Counted from the first letter of the stretch, positions 29,155-37,160 are shown. The stretch is 64,000 bases of DNA from JADJXV01 sp046328995 (GCA_046328995.1 JAXLVN010000002.1:434001-498000), one strand, 5' to 3'. Notes: generated by a model not told the origin, from the sequence alone. Made by a program: numbers and translations.

Positions 29155-30003
29155 ATGAAGATTTTACCGATAGATGGCAAGCTTTCGCTTACAAATGATG
29201 GGGAATTAGAAGTGTTTTTTATTGGTACGGGCTCGGCATTTGCTAAAAAACACTACCAGACGAATTTCCTTATTATTAAAGGCGATAAGCATATTCTCGT
29301 CGATTTTGGTACGACCGGCCCGGTAGCTCTCGATGCGACTGCCGGCCTCGATGTGCCGGATATCGAGGTGTTTCTTCCTACACACAGTCATTGCGATCAT
29401 ATCGGCGGGGTCGAGTATCTGGCACTGATGAATCGGTACGTGGGGATGAAGTTTTTGGGCAAGCCCAAGCTCAATATGATCATTAATAAAATCTACGAAA
29501 AAGTCCTCTGGGAAATGAGTCTCCGCGGCGGTATGGAATGGAATGAAGTCAACGGCGAGGGAAAACGTCTCGGTTTTGCCGATTTTTTCGATGTGGTACG
29601 CCCGACCATTAAAATGCGCGAGCCGCGCGAAGTATGGGAGGTCAATTTCGGTGGAATTCATCTTGAACTCTTCCGCACGAATCATATACCCGAGCAGGCC
29701 CCCTCACCGGATGAAGCGTTTATTACCTACGGTCTCTTTATCGATGGCCGGATTTTTATCTCCGGTGATACGAAATTCGACCGTGAACTTATTGATCAAT
29801 ACGCCGACCGCTCGGAGTGGATGTTCCACGATACGCAGATTAATCCCAATCCTGTACATGCTTGCCTGCCCGAGCTCAAGACATTGCCCGAGCATATAAA
29901 ACAGAAGATGTTTCTCGTTCACTATCCCGACGGTGCCGAGAATAACCCGATCGATGGTTTTGCCGGCTGGGCCGTTCAGGGAGCACGGTATATTTTTGAT
30001 TGA
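29155..30003 (+). CDS. Metallo-beta-lactamase-fold hydrolase
   Basis: A 282-residue MBL-fold protein. The metal motif HSHCDH (H77, H79, D81, H82) is present, as are a later histidine in TNHIPEQ, the bridging aspartate in FISGDTKFD and a final histidine in LVHYPDG, so the dinuclear site looks complete. The IGTGSAFAKKHYQTNFLI start recalls RNase Z / cyclic-nucleotide phosphodiesterase-like branches, but the substrate cannot be assigned. No signal peptide is present, so it is cytoplasmic. It lies 66 bases after the STAND ATPase gene, and its stop codon overlaps a possible TTG start of the next gene. Confidence 0.82.
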   Translation: MKILPIDGKLSLTNDGELEVFFIGTGSAFAKKHYQTNFLIIKGDKHILVDFGTTGPVALDATAGLDVPDIEVFLPTHSHCDHIGGVEYLALMNRYVGMKFLGKPKLNMIINKIYEKVLWEMSLRGGMEWNEVNGEGKRLGFADFFDVVRPTIKMREPREVWEVNFGGIHLELFRTNHIPEQAPSPDEAFITYGLFIDGRIFISGDTKFDRELIDQYADRSEWMFHDTQINPNPVHACLPELKTLPEHIKQKMFLVHYPDGAENNPIDGFAGWAVQGARYIFD

Positions 30004-30029
30004 ATTTCTTCTACTTTGCGAACGAATAC

Positions 30030-30752
30030 ATGACCGAACGAAACACACTAATTGCCAGTCAAGAGCTTGTCAGCAAAGCAGTTATTTCAAAATTACACAA
30101 GCATTACCCAGACCTACAATGGTCCGAGCTTGGCACTAGTGTGCATTTTAATCTCGAAAGACTTCCCGCACAGGAACGAGAATATTTCATTCTCGATATG
30201 CGATTCTTTGAGCAAAATCCATCGCTTCCCCTCGAAAATATCTGCTCCCGTCTCGAAAATTACAATCCTAAAAACGCATCTCAGGAAGAACTCCTCATGT
30301 ACGCCAAGCAGCTGATCGCGCTTCAGGACGAAAGCGTCGGCGCCGGTCTCTATATGTTCGGCGAGGCAGGCATCGGCAAGAGTCACGTCGCCATCAGCAT
30401 CAGCAAGGAATTTATGAAGCGCGGGCTTCATCCCAATTTTCAAACGGCCGAACACTACCGCCTCAAGCAAAATACTATCCTCGCTCCCGGTCAGGTATGG
30501 ATCATCGATGATATGAATTCAGGATTCCACCTCTCCTCACGCCTGTTCAAAGAAGTGGTGCTCAATGCCCACGACCGCGGCGGAAGAGTCTTCGTCACCA
30601 GCAATAAAAACTACGATGAACTCATGTACGAAATGTTCGTCGGCGACGGCAAAGCCAATCGCATGCGCTACGAAGACCGCACCAAAGGCATGTTCAAAAT
30701 CCTCAATGTATCCGGCGACAGCTACCGTCAGGCAAATGCGTGGTATAAATAA
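30030..30752 (+). CDS. DnaC/IstB-like P-loop ATPase
   Basis: A protein of 240 residues from the ATG at 30030; a TTG at 30000 overlapping the MBL stop codon would add 10 residues. An N-terminal helical region of about 100 residues is followed by Walker A GEAGIGKSHVA, Walker B VWIIDDMNSGF and sensor-1 VFVTSNKNYDEL, the order seen in DnaC/IstB/ZapE-type AAA+ proteins. No IS21 transposase or IS21 ends are present, so this is not a normal IstB. Tight coupling to the MBL gene suggests a joint function. A repeat array begins directly after its stop codon. Confidence 0.75.
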   Translation: MTERNTLIASQELVSKAVISKLHKHYPDLQWSELGTSVHFNLERLPAQEREYFILDMRFFEQNPSLPLENICSRLENYNPKNASQEELLMYAKQLIALQDESVGAGLYMFGEAGIGKSHVAISISKEFMKRGLHPNFQTAEHYRLKQNTILAPGQVWIIDDMNSGFHLSSRLFKEVVLNAHDRGGRVFVTSNKNYDELMYEMFVGDGKANRMRYEDRTKGMFKILNVSGDSYRQANAWYK

Positions 30753-30835
30753 GAGAGTGGTAAGTGGAAAGTAGTAAGTAGAAAGTGGAGAGTTGTAAGC
30801 TGTAAGAATACAAGTTAGTTCCGTCACACTGAGTA
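30753..30835. repeat. Degenerate GTAAGT repeat and start of module B downstream of the DnaC-like gene
   Basis: Beginning at the base after the stop codon, the sequence is built of ggtaagtgg / agtagtaag-type units to about 30811, then gttccgtcacactgag (30819-30833), up to the TA where IS630 copy 3 is inserted. Polarity relative to the gene is the same as after purH, priA and accC. Confidence 0.7.
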
Positions 30836-30844
30836 CATTGTCAT

Positions 30845-31582
30845 CTAAGTTTTGTCAGATGTTCTATTATCAGGATTGACCTTCTGATATTTAGTTGCCA
30901 TCTTTGTTCTTGCGGTCTTAATCGAGAATTGCCATTCAATTTTTATTGCTTTATCATTTCTGCGTTTGATGATGGCAACTATCTCTTGAGCTAGCTTTTC
31001 TTTGTTTGGAATTCTACGATTGAGACACTGTTTCGTTAACGCTGAAAATTCAATTTCTATCATGTTGAGCCACGATGAGGAGTTCGGCGTATAGTAAAAT
31101 TCAAATCGCTCAGCCAACGCCAATGCTTGCTCTGCAGGCAGATGTTCGTAAAATGAACCCGTGTTGTGCGTGTTAAGATTGTCTTGTACTACTCTTATTT
31201 TATGAGCCGTTGGATATGCTTTAGCTATCTCCTGCATGAATAATGTGTACTCTTTCTTTGTTCGCTGATCATAGACCTGAGCACAGCGTTTTCCGCTCAA
31301 AGGTTCAATCATCGCAAGCAAACTACAGGAGCCGTTCTTAGAGTAAGAGTAGTGCTCCTTGGCCACTACGCCTGTTTGCATCGCTATGGGTTCAACTCTA
31401 TCGCCAATAAGAAAGCAGGGACGTTCATCGAAGCATACAACAGGGAAATCAGGATTGTATTCCAGAGCATAAAGCTGAAGAATCTTCTCCATCTTGGCTA
31501 AGAAGATGCCGTCAACTTTTGCTATGCACCATGTGCGCTTCAGGTGCGGTTGAAGTTCGTTTTTTTTAATATCTTTGATCAC
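30845..31582 (-). pseudogene. IS630 transposase orfB of copy 3, cut off from orfA
   Basis: The DDE part is identical in protein sequence to the orfB of copies 1 and 2 and keeps all three catalytic residues. The nested element interrupts the gene just upstream of the A8 frameshift run (31560-31567), so a fused transposase can no longer be made. A GTG near the terminal repeat of the nested element (31582) opens the frame but is unlikely to give a working enzyme without the DNA-binding part. Confidence 0.8.
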
Positions 31583-32312
31583 TAGTGTCCACTAAAAATT
31601 TAGAGAAAATTGATTTAAGCCAAATAAGCACCATACTCATAAGGAATAACATCCATTGCATTCATATCATTAACAGAGGCTTCAGTTATATGAATAAAAG
31701 CTGGTATTTGAGTACAAATGTCATAGAGTGTATGAATCTTGATCCCGGCTTTAAATTTGCGAAATTTTGCCCACCAAAATACGCTCAGACATAAATCAAT
31801 TGTAGTAGAATCGAAAGCATAGACTTTACCTTGAATCTCAAAGTCACTATTGGCTCTCTTGTTACGTGCAATGTCAATCATATAATAAGCATATTCTTCG
31901 AAAATTTTGTTGTTTCGATTTTCGTTTGCTTTAGATAGATTACTTCTGGTACTATTCTTACCAAAACCTAAGTGATACCTTTTTCGATAATGAGCTTCAA
32001 AAGCTATAATCAAATCGCGTAAACTATCGCGACGTGTGAGTTGCCCAAACATCATAGCAAGCAAATGATTCCAGCAAGTGAAATGCTTTACATACTTATT
32101 GCCTTCATATTTCGTGACAATACTGTCGAAAACTCGTTGCGGCAAAAAGTCAACAAGTTGCGAAAAAACATATTTTCCTGTATTCATTTCTGAAATCTAA
32201 TGATTTCAGATTAAATATTAAATTCAAATCGTCACGTAAATATTTTTGACGTAAACTTCAGATTTATAAATGATTTCAAAGAACTATATTTTTGTTTTAG
32301 TGGACACTAGTG
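31580..32312 (-). mobile_element. Truncated IS4-type element nested in IS630 copy 3
   Basis: A 733-bp element with perfect 18-bp terminal inverted repeats (CACTAGTGTCCACTAAAA) and a 9-bp target duplication ATCTTTGAT (31571-31579 and 32313-32321). It is far shorter than a complete IS4-type element because the second half of the transposase gene is missing while both ends are intact. It therefore behaves like a non-autonomous derivative that would need a transposase supplied from elsewhere. Confidence 0.92.
31615..32187 (-). pseudogene. Truncated IS4-type transposase
   Basis: 190 residues remain of a transposase usually near 370-400 residues long. The N-terminal domain (VFSQLVDFLPQRVFDSIV, CWNHLLAMMFGQLTRRDSLRDL) is typical of the IS4-type group with a DUF4372-like start. 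The first catalytic aspartate is in AFDSTTIDLCLSVFWWAKF. The frame ends YEYGAYLA and then stop, where intact relatives continue; the second aspartate and the glutamate are lost. The deletion joins the coding region directly to the terminal repeat. Confidence 0.85.
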
Positions 32313-32716
32313 ATCTTTGATACATGCTCATGGCTAATATGCTCGCAAATCTCTAATTCGACAATCTTCTCGGAGAGTAAGCGTAACGACCACTTTGCAT
32401 AGCCTTCGGGTGCCTGACTACACGCCAATGCTGTGATTTGTGCCCGTTGTTGGCCGGAAATAACAACCGGACGACCGGATCTGGGCTTGTCGTAAAGTCC
32501 TGTTAAACCAAATGCTTTGTATTTATCTATCAATCGTCGAAGTACCGGTGGCGTTATCGAATATTCCTTGGTAATCGATTGAAATGTTCTTCCTGCATCT
32601 AAAGCAAGCAGATATAATACTCGCTTATAAATCTTAACAGGCAAGGAATTCTGTTTTGAAAGTGCTCGTAATTCTATACGGTCAGATTCGCTTAAAATAA
32701 GATGGGATTTTGACAT
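32297..32716 (-). pseudogene. IS630 transposase orfA of copy 3, interrupted
   Basis: The helix-turn-helix part is intact up to HVSKI, then runs into the terminal repeat of the nested IS4-type element. Its first roughly 50 residues (MSKSHLILSESDRIELRALS) differ at many positions from the orfA of copies 1 and 2, while the rest is the same, which shows the mosaic nature of this copy. Confidence 0.85.
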
Positions 32717-32774
32717 GTTTTCTCCAAAAAAAGAGCAACATAACGCTTTCTATCAAAACTTAGATGACAATGTA

Positions 32775-32909
32775 CTGAGCTTGTCGAAGTGTTCAATTAA
32801 ATACCGAATTTATAGTCGTAAGTAAGAAAAGTAGTAAGTAGCAAGTAGCAGTAATTCAAGACGGTTCCGTCACACTGATCTTGTCGAAGTGTTCAATTAA
32901 ATACCGAAT
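32775..32909. repeat. Composite repeat: module B, GTAAGT array, module B again
   Basis: Module B resumes at 32775 (ctgagcttgtcgaagtg ... ataccgaat, to 32809). A GTAAGT-type array follows (tagtcgtaagtaag ... gtagcaagtagcag, 32813-32850), then a second module B (gttccgtcacactgatc ... accgaat, 32864-32909). The two module B copies differ at few positions. The arrangement mirrors, in reverse, the one at 15594-15792. Confidence 0.8.
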
Positions 32910-32973
32910 ATTAATTTCCACGCCCAAACTCCGTACTCCAAGCAAATACTTATCAATTTTGAATTTCGGTATC

Positions 32974-33315
32974 ATGAAATACCTCACGCTGTCTGCATTC
33001 TACGACTCATACTTGAGAGACGATGATGATAAATTCTTGTATTCCGACTCATTCTTGAGAGACGATTATGATGACATGTTTACGCATGAGCATCTCGATA
33101 TCCCTTCGCCACTTCTTGATGAAATAATTACTTGGTATAAAGAATACTTACCTATCATACCCATGAGTGAATCCGAACGAAGTGTGCATTGGGAACTAAT
33201 TGAAAAACTTGATACTCAAGGGGTAGATATTGTCAACAGGCTCAACTCAATTTTTGCCGGTAGCATTAAATGCAGATATTATAGTGAAGGGAAATTGATG
33301 CATATTTATCGATAA
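32974..33315 (+). CDS. Small acidic protein of unknown function
   Basis: A possible 113-residue protein from the ATG at 32974; an upstream in-frame ATG at 32881 lies inside the repeat and is rejected. An internal short duplication is visible (DSYLRDDDDKF and DSFLRDDYDDMF). The C-terminal part (SESERSVHWELIEKLDTQGVDIVNRL) looks like real helical protein. I recognise no family. It sits between a repeat region and the sigma-factor operon, and its coding status is moderately supported by composition only. Confidence 0.45.
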   Translation: MKYLTLSAFYDSYLRDDDDKFLYSDSFLRDDYDDMFTHEHLDIPSPLLDEIITWYKEYLPIIPMSESERSVHWELIEKLDTQGVDIVNRLNSIFAGSIKCRYYSEGKLMHIYR

Positions 33316-33570
33316 ATTCCACTTGTTATTTAGAGATTTCTCCAGCTTGACCACCCGCTTATCCCCATCTACTCCAAAGACTTAATAGTTGCATAAAAGT
33401 CTGAATTCCTCACTGCATTCGCTGCTTCTGCTTTATTTTTTAACTACCTCGCCAAAGCACTTATCTGATTGTTACATTCAATAATCTGTCTCCACATTTT
33501 TCCTCTATCTTTGCAACTTTCCGCACTAGCTATTGCACCTACTCTGTAAACGAACATTATTTGAAAAAAC
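33316..33570. other. Intergenic region upstream of the sigma-factor operon
   Basis: About 255 bases, probably containing the promoter of the 33571 operon. No hairpin or repeat stands out and no ribosome binding site of the AGGAGG type precedes the start. An autoregulatory ECF promoter would be expected here but I cannot identify one by eye. Confidence 0.35.
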
Positions 33571-34119
33571 ATGACTGATCGCCAGCACGAATTTATCAAT
33601 ACCTTTGAGCCGCTTCGCGAGCGGCTGTGGAGATTCGTGCGGGCAATGGTCTTCAAGTACGACCGCAATGACTTTGAAATTGCCCGCGATATTATGAGTG
33701 ATACTATCCTCGTGTGCTTGGAAGAATTCGACACGCTCAAGGACAGGCAGGCAATGCTGTCGTTCTGCTTTACGGTCGCAAGCCGGATATATAGGGCGCA
33801 GTTCGTACGCCGGAAATTCTGGGGTTTGTATGAAGAAGAAATCGCGATAGAAATACCGGACTCCGCCGCATTGCCCGACCTCCAAGCCGATGTGCGCCTA
33901 CTCTACGAAGCACTCGACACATTACCCCTGAAAATCAAAGAAGCGTTGATATTATTTGAGATAGCTGATCTTCCGCTGGAAGAAATACGCCGCATTCAGG
34001 GAGGTTCGCTCAGCGGAGTGAAGTCCAGAATCGCCCGCGGTCGCACTCGCCTCGGCGAGCTGCTCGGCGCGTATGCGCCCTACGAACAAGAAACACAACT
34101 CGCACGAGGTATAGAATGA
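33571..34119 (+). CDS. ECF-type RNA polymerase sigma factor
   Basis: A 182-residue sigma-70 family protein with only regions 2 and 4. Region 2 spans about residues 10-75 (LRERLWRFVRAMVF, ARDIMSDTILVCLEEFD, FTVASRIYRAQFVRRK). Region 4 spans about 110-170 (EALDTLPLKIKEALILFEI, then the helix-turn-helix EEIRRIQGGSLSGVKSRIARGR). Group IV sigma factors direct polymerase to a small regulon and are usually held by a membrane anti-sigma factor encoded next to them. The next gene starts at 34116, overlapping the stop codon by 4 bases, and fits that role topologically. Confidence 0.9.
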   Translation: MTDRQHEFINTFEPLRERLWRFVRAMVFKYDRNDFEIARDIMSDTILVCLEEFDTLKDRQAMLSFCFTVASRIYRAQFVRRKFWGLYEEEIAIEIPDSAALPDLQADVRLLYEALDTLPLKIKEALILFEIADLPLEEIRRIQGGSLSGVKSRIARGRTRLGELLGAYAPYEQETQLARGIE

Positions 34120-35594
34120 ACTCGCACAACAAATTGACGGATTATTACTTTACAGCCGCGAAAAATGATGAAGCAGAATTTACCCACAGCGAACTCGAGC
34201 GCGTGGTCGAATCTGCCGAAGATAATTCGCGCATCGAACCTAATTACTTTACAAAACAAAAACTACGGAGAATTATTATGTTATCGCTTCTTCCCCTTGC
34301 CGGCACAATTGCCGCTACATTCCTTTGGCTTTCTGCGCCGCAAGCCACGCAGAAAGAACGCACAAATACGCCGATAAATCCTGCCAAACAGACCCCGGCG
34401 CCTGCACCGACAATCGTGCAGACAGAAAAGAAACCGGCTTCAATGCCACGTCAATCAGCCCAACAAACGCTATCAAAAGTGCATTCCAAGGATAAAACAG
34501 ATAGTCCAAATGTTCTTAATATCCAAGGAATTACAGCAATTGAGCTTGCGAAAAGCGAACTTAGTGGACTCGGTATCACCGTCAACAAGGATTGTGGTAT
34601 CTCGGTGAGTAATGGTATGATGATAGGCACGTTTTATAATACCAACCTTCCTCCGATGAAAGAAGGGGGCAAGTTATCTGACGGGAAAGATGATTCCTAT
34701 CGTAATCATTCATATTCGCATTGGGAAATGCCTACATCGACAACACCGGTGGCTCACAAAAGTTATCCTTTGTTAGTGACTTCGATTCAAGGAGTGATAC
34801 TCTCCGACGGTCTCGGAAAACTAGTAGAAAAAGATGCTAGTACTCAAATTCAAAGGGATGTAGATTCGCTTGATGCGAATAATCCAAACAAGAAACCAAC
34901 ATTAACATTCTTCTTGTATCCTAAAGACTCAAGTATGACTGCCGAAGAAATTCAGCAAGTTATGGGTGATACAGCCAACCATTTGGTAGTTTTCAAGCGC
35001 CTCACCCAAGCCGATGTCGATAAAATGGAGCGAGATACGAAACTTCGAGCAGAAAAAATTAACGAATATCTGCGTCTTAATAAACTAATCGCAATTAGAG
35101 TAAATGCTGATTGTCCAAATAGTTCCCTCATACTTTGGTACGAGCCGAATGAGGACTTTATCTATAATCTTACCGAAAGATATAGAGCAGATTTGCAAAA
35201 AGAAATGCTGGGGAAAGACCAAGCACCCAAACAGGATACAACATTTTGGGTATTAAAGGCCGATGAGCCACAGGAAAAGCCACAAACCGGTTGTCAATTC
35301 ACAGACATCTGCCGTGCTACCTCCGGTGCAGTACTCGAAAGCAATGTGTTCCCGAATCCTGCGACGGAGAAAATTAGTCTCACCTTCCGCCTGAATGCTG
35401 ACCGCAGATGTACATTTTCGCTTCATGATTTGAATGGAATATACATCAAAGATCTCGGTACGGATATGCAGTATCTCAAAGGAGAACAAACCTTTACGGC
35501 GCCATTAGGAGAGACGGGGCCGGGTGTATATTTACTCTCCATGCATACCGATAAGGACGAGCGGATCGTGCAGCGGGTGATTATTAAGAAGTAA
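34116..35594 (+). CDS. Putative anti-sigma-like membrane protein ending in a T9SS sorting domain
   Basis: 492 residues. A cytosolic acidic N-terminus (1-52) with a basic KQKLRR stop is followed by one membrane helix (about 53-74), a proline/threonine-rich linker (75-130), a unique extracytoplasmic domain (130-405) and a C-terminal type A T9SS sorting domain from about 408 (ESNVFPNPATEKISLTF to ETGPGVYLLSMHTD). A short N-in segment plus one membrane helix, translationally coupled to an ECF sigma gene, is the layout of an anti-sigma factor; no named anti-sigma domain is recognisable. A sorting domain on such a protein is unusual. An internal ATG at 34278 with GGAG at 34267-34270 would instead give a protein with a normal signal peptide (MLSLLPLAGTIAATFLWLSA), that is, an ordinary T9SS cargo. 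Both products are possible. Confidence 0.7.
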   Translation: MNSHNKLTDYYFTAAKNDEAEFTHSELERVVESAEDNSRIEPNYFTKQKLRRIIMLSLLPLAGTIAATFLWLSAPQATQKERTNTPINPAKQTPAPAPTIVQTEKKPASMPRQSAQQTLSKVHSKDKTDSPNVLNIQGITAIELAKSELSGLGITVNKDCGISVSNGMMIGTFYNTNLPPMKEGGKLSDGKDDSYRNHSYSHWEMPTSTTPVAHKSYPLLVTSIQGVILSDGLGKLVEKDASTQIQRDVDSLDANNPNKKPTLTFFLYPKDSSMTAEEIQQVMGDTANHLVVFKRLTQADVDKMERDTKLRAEKINEYLRLNKLIAIRVNADCPNSSLILWYEPNEDFIYNLTERYRADLQKEMLGKDQAPKQDTTFWVLKADEPQEKPQTGCQFTDICRATSGAVLESNVFPNPATEKISLTFRLNADRRCTFSLHDLNGIYIKDLGTDMQYLKGEQTFTAPLGETGPGVYLLSMHTDKDERIVQRVIIKK

Positions 35595-35603
35595 CTACCT
35601 ACT

Positions 35604-36539
35604 ATGAAAGTTATACTCTGTATTCTTGTCATTGTACTCGGGTTTCCGCTCGGTACACTCGTTGGCGGTGTGTATCGGCATGATACACGCATTGAAAAGT
35701 ATCTTGAAGTCGCACGTCGCGAAGAATTTAATTGTGTGGGACAAGTCTTGCGATATCATTCGAACGATGCAACTGCTTCCGACAGAATGACAAGCACCCT
35801 TCAGTGGGTGCCGGATGGTAGTTGTATCCTCATCGACAGCATGCATATCCTGTCGGCAGCACACTGCTTTATTGGCGAACATACCAAGGATACGGTGATT
35901 GATTTTAAAGGGAATAAAGTCAGTACCTATATTACGACCGGACGTTTTCTCTTGAAACCGCGTGACGTTAAATTTTTTGTGATGAATCAACTCGTCAGCG
36001 CAAAAAAAATAGTCTGTCACCCTGATTACTTGAAGTATAATAGATGTGATATTGCGATTATTACCCTAGCGAAACCAATTCGTGGTGCGGTCACTATCCT
36101 CCTTAATAAACAGCCCAATGAGATACATGATACAGTCACAGGCGTCGGATATGGTGTTTCCGGTCCTGCCAACGAAGTAGCGCTCGTCAAGGATTATGCC
36201 ATAAAACTCGCCGGACAAAACATCATTGACTCAATTGGTGGGGCTGAGATAGATGGAGTAAAATCAACACTTTATGCTGACTTTGATTCTCCTGATAATC
36301 GTATCAACTGTACCGCGCTCGGTGGTGATAGCAGGGCACTCGAATTAGAATATGGAATTTCCGGCGGAGACAGTGGAAGTCCACTTTTTCGAATGAAGAA
36401 TACCCGACTCGAACTCGTTGGTATTGCTTCCGGATCGGCAGTTAGCATGGATAATTTCTTCGTGAACGGATATTACTGTGCCATGATGTCGTGGACCCGT
36501 ATCGCGGCACTCTACAACTGGATTACTTCAAACAAATAG
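35604..36539 (+). CDS. Secreted trypsin-like serine protease (S1 family)
   Basis: A 311-residue protein with an N-terminal signal peptide or anchor (residues 1-22) and a trypsin-fold catalytic domain. The triad is visible: H87 in LSAAHCF, D149 in YNRCDIAII and S257 in ISGGDSGSP. Several cysteines suggest disulfides and an extracytoplasmic location. It starts 9 bases after the CTD-bearing membrane protein, so it is almost certainly in the same operon. A protease next to a sigma / membrane-regulator pair may cleave the regulator, but this is inference. A terminator follows. Confidence 0.88.
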   Translation: MKVILCILVIVLGFPLGTLVGGVYRHDTRIEKYLEVARREEFNCVGQVLRYHSNDATASDRMTSTLQWVPDGSCILIDSMHILSAAHCFIGEHTKDTVIDFKGNKVSTYITTGRFLLKPRDVKFFVMNQLVSAKKIVCHPDYLKYNRCDIAIITLAKPIRGAVTILLNKQPNEIHDTVTGVGYGVSGPANEVALVKDYAIKLAGQNIIDSIGGAEIDGVKSTLYADFDSPDNRINCTALGGDSRALELEYGISGGDSGSPLFRMKNTRLELVGIASGSAVSMDNFFVNGYYCAMMSWTRIAALYNWITSNK

Positions 36540-36560
36540 AATGAATTGGATGTTTTCTTC

Positions 36561-36597
36561 CCGAGAGTATCGCGTCTTCGCGATGCCCTCGGTTTTT
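36561..36597 (+). terminator. Terminator of the sigma factor operon
   Basis: Hairpin CCGAG / CTCGG with an inner perfect stem ATCGCG-tctt-CGCGAT (36569-36584), then GG and TTTTT, 21 bases after the protease stop codon. It closes the three-gene unit. Confidence 0.8.
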
Positions 36598-36617
36598 GGG
36601 TAGAACGATTCCCACGG

Positions 36618-37160
36618 CTACTGGGCGTCTATCAGTTGAAGAATACGGGCGATCCTCTCCTCAACAGAAGTATCGCCCCGTATTTCCACTATCGGACAAT
36701 CAAGCGTATGGAGCCATGACTCGTGCGCGTGTAATGTTCTGCCGGCTATACCGGTTGCCGCATCGTAGTCCGCTGCCCACGCGATAAATTCTTCATGTAC
36801 TTTCCTGCGAATCGGGTCGCACAAAATCACCTCACCATAGCGCTCAACTTCCCGCTTGCGCAGGCGTTCAATTCTCACCTCGTGCGGCAGATAGAGAAAA
36901 ACGACAAGGTCGAAATTCTCAATTTTAAGTCCGGTCCAATTCACAATCGAACCGCCAAGTATCCAATTATTCAAAGAGGTTACTTTATTCTCAAGAAGAG
37001 TATTCCGTTCGGTGATTTCTCGTTTGAGGGTGAAGGGAGGTTCGGACGGCACCCAGAAAAAGTCGTCACTGTCAATGTACGGATAGCCGCATATCGCCGA
37101 GAGCGCTCTGCCAAGCGTCGTCACTCCCGAACCTGATGCGCCGAATATGTGTATTTTCAT
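36618..37160 (-). CDS. P-loop kinase-like protein with atypical Walker A
   Basis: A 180-residue protein of the adenylate/shikimate-kinase-like fold: an N-terminal P-loop, the acidic IDSDDFFW motif where kinases bind the acceptor, FDLVVFLYLP (Walker B-like) and an arginine-rich lid RIERLRKREVERYGE. The P-loop reads GASGSGVTT, so the usual lysine is replaced by valine. I recall relatives annotated as adenylate kinase-related or AAA family proteins with this substitution. The substrate is unknown. The gene is on the strand opposite to the sigma operon and convergent with it. Confidence 0.65.
   Translation of the reverse strand: MKIHIFGASGSGVTTLGRALSAICGYPYIDSDDFFWVPSEPPFTLKREITERNTLLENKVTSLNNWILGGSIVNWTGLKIENFDLVVFLYLPHEVRIERLRKREVERYGEVILCDPIRRKVHEEFIAWAADYDAATGIAGRTLHAHESWLHTLDCPIVEIRGDTSVEERIARILQLIDAQ

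Larger units (their letters stand above)
30836..32772 (-). mobile_element. IS630-family insertion sequence, copy 3, split by a nested IS4-type element
   Basis: Ends match copies 1 and 2, and TA flanks both ends (30834-30835, 32773-32774). Removing the 733-bp nested element and its 9-bp target duplication leaves exactly 1,195 bp, the same as the other copies. The 3' two-thirds matches copies 1 and 2, but from 32570 to the right end the sequence differs at many positions, so this copy is a mosaic. The insertion separates orfA from orfB and should inactivate it. Confidence 0.93.

Noticed and set aside
26470..30003. Firm assignment as an AVAST system
   Set aside because: The pairing of MBL and STAND proteins is suggestive, but the ATPase is short, has no effector domain and no AVAST-type C-terminal sensor can be recognised by eye.
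30030..30752. IstB of an IS21 element
   Set aside because: No IstA transposase and no IS21 terminal repeats flank it; it is coupled to the MBL gene instead.
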